Positions 6,852-10,689 of a stretch of 10,689 bases of DNA are shown piece by piece. This DNA is from Thermoleophilia bacterium (GTDB lineage: Bacteria > Actinomycetota > Thermoleophilia > Gaiellales > SKUG01). A program made the translations under genes and the position numbers. Location of the stretch: NCBI GenBank assembly GCA_007122215.1, contig SKUG01000023.1, positions 1-10,689 of the forward strand. Direction: 5' to 3'. Below the pieces are notes generated by a model. That model worked only from the letters and a program-made list of their open reading frames with translations. It had not been told where the DNA came from and ran no database searches. The stretch's first letter is position 1. Each line of letters starts with the position of its first letter.

Positions 6852-7772
6852 TCAGTACCAGTAGGCGTTGGCCCGACCGTTGATCCGGGTGCCCAGCGTC
6901 CGCACCCGGACGGGGTTGCCGCGGAAGACCATCGTCGTGACCTCGCTGCGCACCCGGGCACCGTTGCGGTTGCTGACCAGGGTCGCCTGGTAGCGGTGGG
7001 TCGCGCCGTTGCGCTGCACGCTTGCTGCCGGGCGGGTCCAGGTCGCAGACAGGCGGTTGCCGCCGTGGGAGCGCAGCGGCAGCCGCTGGGTGCCACCGGG
7101 GCCACGGACGACCACGAAGCTCTGCGCCACCCGGACGGGGCCCTGGGAGCGGATCTCGATGCGGAAGCGGTTGCCGCCCATGTGGCGGGAGCGGATCGAG
7201 TTGACCCGCACGCCGCTGTTGCGGAACAGCGCCGCGCCCTGGTTGGTCTCGGAGCCGTGCACGGAGGCCATGATGTCGTTCGAGATCTGGGCGATGCTCT
7301 GCTGCTGCGGCCGGGAGTTGATCACGACCGGGCGCACGGCGCTCGAGCGCTCGGCCCCGTCAGCGTCGACGTAGTCCACGCGCCAGAAGTAGGTCTTGCC
7401 GGCCTCGAGCGGGCGGGTGACGTCCCGGCCAAACTGGTCGACGCCGATCGCGAGGCTGCGGCAGGCCCAGGCCCAGCCCTGGCTCGACTGCTGTCCGTGG
7501 AATGCGCGGCAGTAGCGGATCGGGCTGGCCATGTCGCGCCGCTCGCCCACGAGGATCCAGCGGGGGCGCTCGCCCGGGCCGGGCTGCACGACGAAGGTCG
7601 GCCAGACGTTGAGGTGGTCGAGCCGCTCGTTGGCCCGTGGTGCCTCCAGCGTCATCGCACCCGCGCCCGACGGGGCCGTGACGACGAGGACGACGGCAAG
7701 CAGGACGACGAGGAAGCCCCTGATGGCGGGTGCGGTTCCTGCAGTCGAGGTGATCGTGGCGGCTCGTGGCAT
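6852..7772 (-). CDS. Secreted protein of unknown function with two beta-rich regions
   Basis: I do not recognise this family. The 306-residue protein has a basic N-terminus and a hydrophobic core (about 19-33), with a likely signal peptidase cut after AGA (37-39), so it is probably exported. The first region (about 42-153) looks like a fibronectin-III or Ig-like fold: NVWPTFVVQP, RWILVG and GKTYFWRVDYVDADG, the last typical of a closing strand. It holds the only two cysteines, C88 and C104, a plausible disulfide. A linker (154-185) leads to a second beta-rich region (about 186-285), rich in Arg, Asn and Gly, with alternating strands such as FRIEIRSQ, QSFVVVRG and YQATLVS. The protein ends in aromatic residues (AYWY). 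The start at 7772 is firm: GGGAGGG lies seven bases upstream. The frame stays open for about 1.1 kb further upstream, but that stretch is antisense to the atp genes. A surface binding or wall-associated role is only a guess. Confidence 0.8.
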   Translation of the reverse strand: MPRAATITSTAGTAPAIRGFLVVLLAVVLVVTAPSGAGAMTLEAPRANERLDHLNVWPTFVVQPGPGERPRWILVGERRDMASPIRYCRAFHGQQSSQGWAWACRSLAIGVDQFGRDVTRPLEAGKTYFWRVDYVDADGAERSSAVRPVVINSRPQQQSIAQISNDIMASVHGSETNQGAALFRNSGVRVNSIRSRHMGGNRFRIEIRSQGPVRVAQSFVVVRGPGGTQRLPLRSHGGNRLSATWTRPAASVQRNGATHRYQATLVSNRNGARVRSEVTTMVFRGNPVRVRTLGTRINGRANAYWY

Positions 7773-7906
7773 CTTCCAGCCCTCCCGTGGGTTGGTCTCC
7801 ACCCTCCACGTCGCTCCCGGCAGGGTGTTCGTCGTCAGTGCAGGCGCCCCGAGGGCCGCAGGCGGCCACGCATCCGCCGGGGTGGGCCACCTGCAATACT
7901 CGTCCG
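7773..7906. promoter_or_regulatory. Divergent regulatory region between the secreted-protein gene and the atp operon
   Basis: This 134-base gap separates two outward-facing genes and must hold promoters for both. On the plus side a -10-like element lies at 7892-7900. On the minus side only the ribosome-binding site GGGAGGG (7780-7786) is clear; I could not find a convincing -10 for the secreted-protein gene. No operator-like palindrome or riboswitch-like structure was recognised. Confidence 0.5.
7892..7900 (+). promoter_or_regulatory. Candidate extended -10 element of the atp operon
   Basis: TGC followed by AATACT forms an extended -10 type element whose last base is six bases before the ATG at 7907. 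Transcription starting at the usual six to seven bases downstream would begin at the start codon itself, a leaderless message. No recognisable -35 lies 17 bases upstream, and no ribosome-binding site precedes this ATG. Confidence 0.45.
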
Positions 7907-8179
7907 ATGCATGGCGCAGGAGCACTGGGAGCCGGAACGTCGATGGTCGCAATCTGCGCGCTCGGTGGGCTGCTCGGATCGTGGCTGGGCGGGCTCGTCG
8001 GGGCACGTACGATCGGCGTCGTCGTCGGGCTTGCCATCGGCCTGGTGCTGGCGATCGTCGGCACCTACTTCCTGTATGTTCGCCCGATGCAGCAGGCGCC
8101 ACCCCCGGGTGCCGGCGGCCCGACACCTCCCCTCCCCGACGATGACGACCACCGACACGACCACGCCGGAGACGACTGA
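7907..8179 (+). CDS. AtpZ/AtpI-like small membrane protein, first gene of the atp operon
   Basis: Small two-helix AtpZ/AtpI proteins are encoded at the head of many atp operons. They are linked to assembly of the Fo rotor and, in some species, to magnesium or calcium handling. This 90-residue protein has helix 1 at about 11-32, containing GGLLGSWLGGLVG, and helix 2 at about 36-58, ending in a basic boundary (YVRP). This G-rich pair of helices is what the family looks like. After residue 62 comes a Pro-rich stretch and a tail DDDDHRHDHAGDD (78-90) with three His and seven Asp, possibly metal-binding. The tail is encoded by DNA shared with the start of the next gene, so its composition may partly reflect that overlap. 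The start at 7907 is chosen because it gives a family-sized protein and has a -10 element just upstream. The longer open frame to 7766 has no matching features. The family call rests on helices and position. Confidence 0.7.
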   Translation: MHGAGALGAGTSMVAICALGGLLGSWLGGLVGARTIGVVVGLAIGLVLAIVGTYFLYVRPMQQAPPPGAGGPTPPLPDDDDHRHDHAGDD

Positions 8180-8672
8180 GCCCGGCCCTGCCAGCGGCGG
8201 GAGCCCGGCCCCGACGGACCTGCCGCGCTGGCTGCGCGCCACGCCGCTGCTCATCGGGCTCGCCCTCTTTCCCCTGGTCCTGCTGGCCGGGGTGCCGATC
8301 GCGGCCTGGCTCGTGGCCATGGGCACCTGGCTGGCAAACCGGGTTGCCCAGGACCTCGTGAACTCCTCGGTGATGTCGATGCCTCCCCACTTCGCCGTGG
8401 GGATCGCGGGCCTGGTGATGATGCTGCGGGTCTGGATCTCGGCGCTGGTGCTGTTCTTCGTGTCTGCACGGATCGAGGCTGGTAACATCGCGCTCGGCCT
8501 TGGCCGCCCCGACATCGGCATCCCCGCAATCATCATCTTCCTGGTGGTCCTGATGGTGGATGTCGCCGTCCGCGGCATCGGCCACCTGGTGCAGCGCTCC
8601 CGCGCAGCCCAGGAGGGTGTTTCGACGGCGGGCACGCCTGCCGCAACGACGAACGTGACGGTTGAGGAGTAG
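8142..8672 (+). CDS. Three-helix membrane protein in the atpI position
   Basis: Not confidently recognised. This 176-residue protein lies between the AtpZ-like gene and atpB, where many bacteria carry atpI, whose product helps assemble the c-ring. It has a Thr/Pro-rich soluble head (1-30, starting MTTTDTTTPETTEPG) and hydrophobic segments at about 34-65, 84-110 and 125-148. The soluble tail is rich in Ala and Thr and ends in TVEE. Conserved-looking pieces are RVWISALVLFFVSARIEAG (96-114) and PAIIIFLVVLMVDVAVRGI (128-146). Typical AtpI is nearer 120-130 residues with four helices, so this may be a divergent AtpI or a lineage-specific replacement. The ATG at 8142 overlaps the upstream gene by 38 bases in another frame and has no ribosome-binding site, so coupling to upstream translation is likely. 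The stop at 8670-8672 overlaps the region of the atpB ribosome-binding site. Confidence 0.72.
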   Translation: MTTTDTTTPETTEPGPASGGSPAPTDLPRWLRATPLLIGLALFPLVLLAGVPIAAWLVAMGTWLANRVAQDLVNSSVMSMPPHFAVGIAGLVMMLRVWISALVLFFVSARIEAGNIALGLGRPDIGIPAIIIFLVVLMVDVAVRGIGHLVQRSRAAQEGVSTAGTPAATTNVTVEE

Positions 8673-8676
8673 GCAG

Positions 8677-9765
8677 ATGGTCCTGATCGATCGCAGCCAC
8701 CGGGTGCTGGCCCTGGCCGTGGTGCTCGCTGCCCTGCTGGTCGTGGCGCCTGCCCCGGCCGTGGCAGCAGAGGCCGGCGGGGCGCTGGCAGTGGACCCCA
8801 TCGAGGAGTTCGCGTTCCCGACGATCGGCCCGGAGCTGAAGGTCGGCCCGGTGGACATGTCGATTACCAAGCCCGTCATCTACATGTGGCTGGCGACCTT
8901 CATCGCGATCGGCTGGGCGCTCCTGATCCGCCGCAACCTGCGGCTCAAGCCAGACGGCAAGCAGACCTTCACCGAGCTCGTCTACGAGTTCGCGCACGAC
9001 CAGATCGCCGGCTCGGGCCTGGGCAGGAAGACCTTCAGCCGCTACATGCCGCTCGTGGCCTCGCTGTTCGTGTTCATCTGGCTGGTGAACCTGATCTCCT
9101 TCATCCCGCTGCCGGTGTCGACCCTGCACCCGATCGACATCTGGCCCGGCGAGGCGACGTTCGAGATCCCGGGCTTCCAGCTCTACGCCGCAACCAGCAA
9201 CCTCAACGTGACGCTCGCGCTCACGCTGATGGTCGTGGGGATCAGCTTCGTCGAGGGCGTGCGCCACAACGGCCCGGTCGGCTACCTCAAGTCGTGGATG
9301 CCGAGCGGCGTGCCGACCGCACTCGTGCCGGTCGTCTGGCCGCTGGAGGCGATCGGCCGCCTGCTGCGCATCGTCTCCCTCTCGGTGCGACTCTTCGCCA
9401 ACATGCTGGCCGGCCACCTGCTGATCGCGATGATGCTCGGCCTGATCATCATCATGGGCGTCACCGCAGGCGCGATCACGGCCACGGTCCTGTTCGCGGT
9501 GTTCGCGGCGCTGGTGACGGTGCTGCTCGTGCGCGGACGACGCAACTTCGCGCTCTTCTTCGGGATGCTCGGCGCCACGATCCCGCTGGCGTGGCTGCTC
9601 AACGGCTTCGACCTTGCCAGCTTCCCGATCCTCGCGCTGGGCACGGTGCCGATCGCATGGGGCTTCTTCCTCTTCGAGGTCTGCCTGATCGCCACGCTCC
9701 AGGCCTACATCTTCGCGCTGCTGTCAGGCATCTACATCGGCACCGAGGCCGAGCCGGCGCACTGA
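8677..9765 (+). CDS. atpB: F1Fo ATP synthase subunit a, with an enlarged segment between the last two core helices
   Basis: Subunit a forms the two proton half-channels beside the c-ring in the membrane. The 362-residue protein is well above the common 240-290. ATG at 8677 is fixed by GAGGAG seven bases upstream (8664-8669). The in-frame TTG at 8662 is rejected. An N-terminal signal-like helix (about 10-31) is followed by helices at about 66-84, 122-144, 177-193 and 213-262, then further segments and a final helix at about 320-353. TSNLNVTLALTLM (173-185) is the family motif of the middle helix. LSVRLFANMLAGH (235-247) holds the essential Arg238 that faces the rotor, and LQAYIFALLSGIYIG (341-355) is the last helix. 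Arg238 and Gln342 are 104 residues apart, against 42 in E. coli (R210, Q252). The extra stretch looks like two more hydrophobic segments, about 266-286 and 289-309, joined by the basic turn VRGRRN. An even number would keep the final helix in its normal orientation. Confidence 0.97.
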   Translation: MVLIDRSHRVLALAVVLAALLVVAPAPAVAAEAGGALAVDPIEEFAFPTIGPELKVGPVDMSITKPVIYMWLATFIAIGWALLIRRNLRLKPDGKQTFTELVYEFAHDQIAGSGLGRKTFSRYMPLVASLFVFIWLVNLISFIPLPVSTLHPIDIWPGEATFEIPGFQLYAATSNLNVTLALTLMVVGISFVEGVRHNGPVGYLKSWMPSGVPTALVPVVWPLEAIGRLLRIVSLSVRLFANMLAGHLLIAMMLGLIIIMGVTAGAITATVLFAVFAALVTVLLVRGRRNFALFFGMLGATIPLAWLLNGFDLASFPILALGTVPIAWGFFLFEVCLIATLQAYIFALLSGIYIGTEAEPAH

Positions 9766-9823
9766 CACGCACGCGGACACACGATCTGCACACCAGGTTC
9801 ACACCAGAAAGGACCAGACCACA
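9766..9823 (+). other. Short atpB-atpE spacer with CACACCAG repeats
   Basis: This 58-base spacer holds CACACCAG twice (9789-9796 and 9800-9807) and an AAAGGA ribosome-binding site (9808-9813), ten bases before the atpE ATG. TCACACCAG (9799-9807) has its exact reverse complement, CTGGTGTGA, on the far side of atpE at 10179-10187. The two could pair in the transcript and bracket atpE. The match is only nine bases, so chance is possible. Confidence 0.35.
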
Positions 9824-10153
9824 ATGAATGAGGCAGTCATGGGGCTCGAGGCCCTCGTCGCAGCAGAGGCCAGCATCGGACAGGCACGCGTGCTCGCGCT
9901 CGGCCTGGCAACCGGCTTCGGCGCCATCGGCCCGGGCATCGGCGTGGGCTTCCTGATCGGCAAGACCATCGAGTCGGTCGCCCGCCAGCCAGAGATGCGC
10001 CAGGACCTCACGGGCATGATGTTCCTGGGCCTGGCCCTGACCGAGGCGATCGTCTTCTTCGCCCTCCTCATGGGCTTCGTGGCATTCTTCCTCGGCACGC
10101 CGGAGTCGCTGCTGCCGTCGGCAGACGTGATCCGCGACGCGCTGGGCAGCTAG
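9824..10153 (+). CDS. atpE: F1Fo ATP synthase subunit c
   Basis: Subunit c forms the rotor ring that carries ions across the membrane. The 109-residue protein is longer than the usual 70-85: about 20 residues precede helix 1 and about 18 follow helix 2. Helix 1 (about 22-50) contains the Gly packing motif GPGIGVG (36-42). The polar loop is ARQPE (53-57), which contacts the F1 central stalk. Helix 2 (about 62-90) has LTEAIVFFALLMGF with the essential carboxylate Glu74. There is no Gln in helix 1 or Ser next to the Glu as in sodium-binding rings, so proton coupling is likely. The start at 9824 has AAAGGA ten bases upstream. ATG at 9839 is in frame but has no site of its own. The N-terminal part (MNEAVMGLEALVAAEASIG) is weakly hydrophobic and could be a leader for insertion or part of the mature ring; sequence alone does not decide. 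The C-terminal GTPESLLPSADVIRDALGS looks soluble. Confidence 0.96.
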   Translation: MNEAVMGLEALVAAEASIGQARVLALGLATGFGAIGPGIGVGFLIGKTIESVARQPEMRQDLTGMMFLGLALTEAIVFFALLMGFVAFFLGTPESLLPSADVIRDALGS

Positions 10154-10169
10154 GACGCCGACGCCCACA

Positions 10170-10186
10170 CGCACCTGACTGGTGTG
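10170..10186 (+). other. Small hairpin after atpE
   Basis: CGCACC (10170-10175) can pair with GGTGTG (10181-10186) through six pairs, one of them G-U, around a five-base loop. It lies 16 bases after the atpE stop. It may protect the 3' end of an atpE-containing RNA, but it is short and of low confidence. Confidence 0.25.
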
Positions 10187-10209
10187 AGAACGCAGAACCG
10201 CCGGGTCCC

Positions 10210-10239
10210 GTCCGGGGCCCGGCCGACCAAGGCCCGGAC
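10210..10239 (+). promoter_or_regulatory. Strong hairpin immediately before the atpF start codon
   Basis: GTCCGGG (10210-10216) pairs perfectly with CCCGGAC (10233-10239), and CC/GG (10218-10219 with 10231-10232) extend the stem after a single bulged G. The loop is 11 bases. The stem ends three bases before the ATG at 10243, covering the space where a ribosome-binding site would be. The only purine run, AAGG (10229-10232), is partly inside it. Such a structure could lower atpF translation or end part of the transcription after atpE, fitting the need for many c and few b subunits. No T-run follows, so a translational role is favoured. Confidence 0.55.
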
Positions 10240-10242
10240 ACC

Positions 10243-10689
10243 ATGACGCCACTGCTCGCCGCAGCCGCATCGACACAGGAGACCAACCCCCTGCTCCAGG
10301 GCAGCGTGGGCCTGATGATCTGGACGGTCATCACCTTCCTGATCGCGATGGTGATGCTCAAGAGGCTCGCCTTCGGCCCGATCCAGAACGCGCTCGACAA
10401 CCGTCGCCGCACGATCGTGGAGTCGGTGGAGGCTGCCGAGCGCACCAAGGGCGAGGCCGAGGAGCTGCTGGGGCAGTACACCGAGAAGCTCGACAAGGCC
10501 CGCGAGGAGGCCGAGCAGATCGTGGTCCGGGCCCGGCAGGCCGGCGACGAGCTGACCGCCCAGGTCCGCGAGGAGGCGGCCGAGCAGCGCCGCCAGGCGA
10601 TCGAGCAGACCCAGCAGCAGGTGGCGGTCGAGGTCGAGAAGGCCACGGCCCAGCTCACCGCCTCGCTCGCCGAGATGACCGCACAGGCC
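10243..10689 (+). CDS. atpF: F1Fo ATP synthase subunit b, C-terminus cut by window edge
   Basis: Subunit b forms the peripheral stalk, anchored by one membrane helix and reaching up to subunit delta on F1. 149 residues are visible; the family is usually 155-190, so little is missing. A short outside segment (1-21) precedes the membrane helix (about 22-40). Then come the typical KRLAFGPIQNALDNRRRTI (40-58) and a long charged coiled coil rich in Glu, Ala, Arg and Gln that continues to the window edge. The ATG at 10243 gives the normal distance to the membrane helix. It has no clear ribosome-binding site and follows a strong hairpin. The gap from atpE is 89 bases, larger than the other gaps in the operon. 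Confidence 0.95.
   Translation, partial: MTPLLAAAASTQETNPLLQGSVGLMIWTVITFLIAMVMLKRLAFGPIQNALDNRRRTIVESVEAAERTKGEAEELLGQYTEKLDKAREEAEQIVVRARQAGDELTAQVREEAAEQRRQAIEQTQQQVAVEVEKATAQLTASLAEMTAQA

Noticed and set aside
6996..8141. Upstream extension of the AtpI-position gene to 558 codons
   Set aside because: The extra part is antisense to the secreted-protein gene and crosses the AtpZ-like gene; the ATG at 8142 gives a sensible membrane protein.
7773..8879. Extension of the secreted-protein frame far upstream, giving 675 residues
   Set aside because: The added part lies antisense to the atp genes, has no domain, and would bury the signal peptide internally; the ATG at 7772 has an excellent ribosome-binding site.

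Overview
The window is high-GC DNA (roughly 70% by eye) in which nearly every base is coding and the antisense frames are open for long stretches. The gene content suggests an actinobacterium, possibly of the class Thermoleophilia (Solirubrobacterales type). It has a LytR-CpsA-Psr (LCP) wall protein with a LytR_C domain, a YbdK-type carboxylate-amine ligase, start codons placed just after -10-like hexamers, and an atp operon opening with a small AtpZ-like gene. The placement is inference from gene style; no rRNA or other marker gene is present.

Minus-strand block (1-7772), read right to left: a secreted protein of unknown function with two beta-rich regions (6852-7772); a glutamate-cysteine-ligase-like GCS2/YbdK enzyme (5613-6764); a polytopic membrane protein ending in a lamin-tail-like beta domain (4409-5506); an M20 metallopeptidase/deacylase translationally linked to it and apparently starting at CTG (3172-4395); an LCP-family wall-polymer transferase with an unusual C-terminal extension (1110-3068); and UDP-glucose 6-dehydrogenase, cut by the left edge (1-1077). 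The last two make biochemical sense together: Ugd makes UDP-glucuronate, a precursor of uronic-acid-containing wall polymers, and LCP enzymes attach such polymers to the wall.

Plus-strand block (7907-10689): the start of an F1Fo ATP synthase operon, in the order AtpZ-like protein, a three-helix membrane protein in the atpI position, atpB (subunit a), atpE (subunit c) and atpF (subunit b, cut by the right edge). The blocks diverge from a 134-base region at 7773-7906. Subunit a is about 62 residues longer than E. coli subunit a between its essential Arg and the conserved Gln of the last helix. Subunit c has extensions at both ends. A strong hairpin sits immediately before the atpF start codon.

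There are no tRNA or rRNA genes, insertion sequences, CRISPR arrays or phage genes. All gaps are below 150 bases. I see no wholly new multi-gene system. The items most worth checking are the enlarged subunit a, the CTG start of the M20 gene, the atpF hairpin, the membrane/lamin-tail fusion and the recurring promoter-to-ATG spacing.
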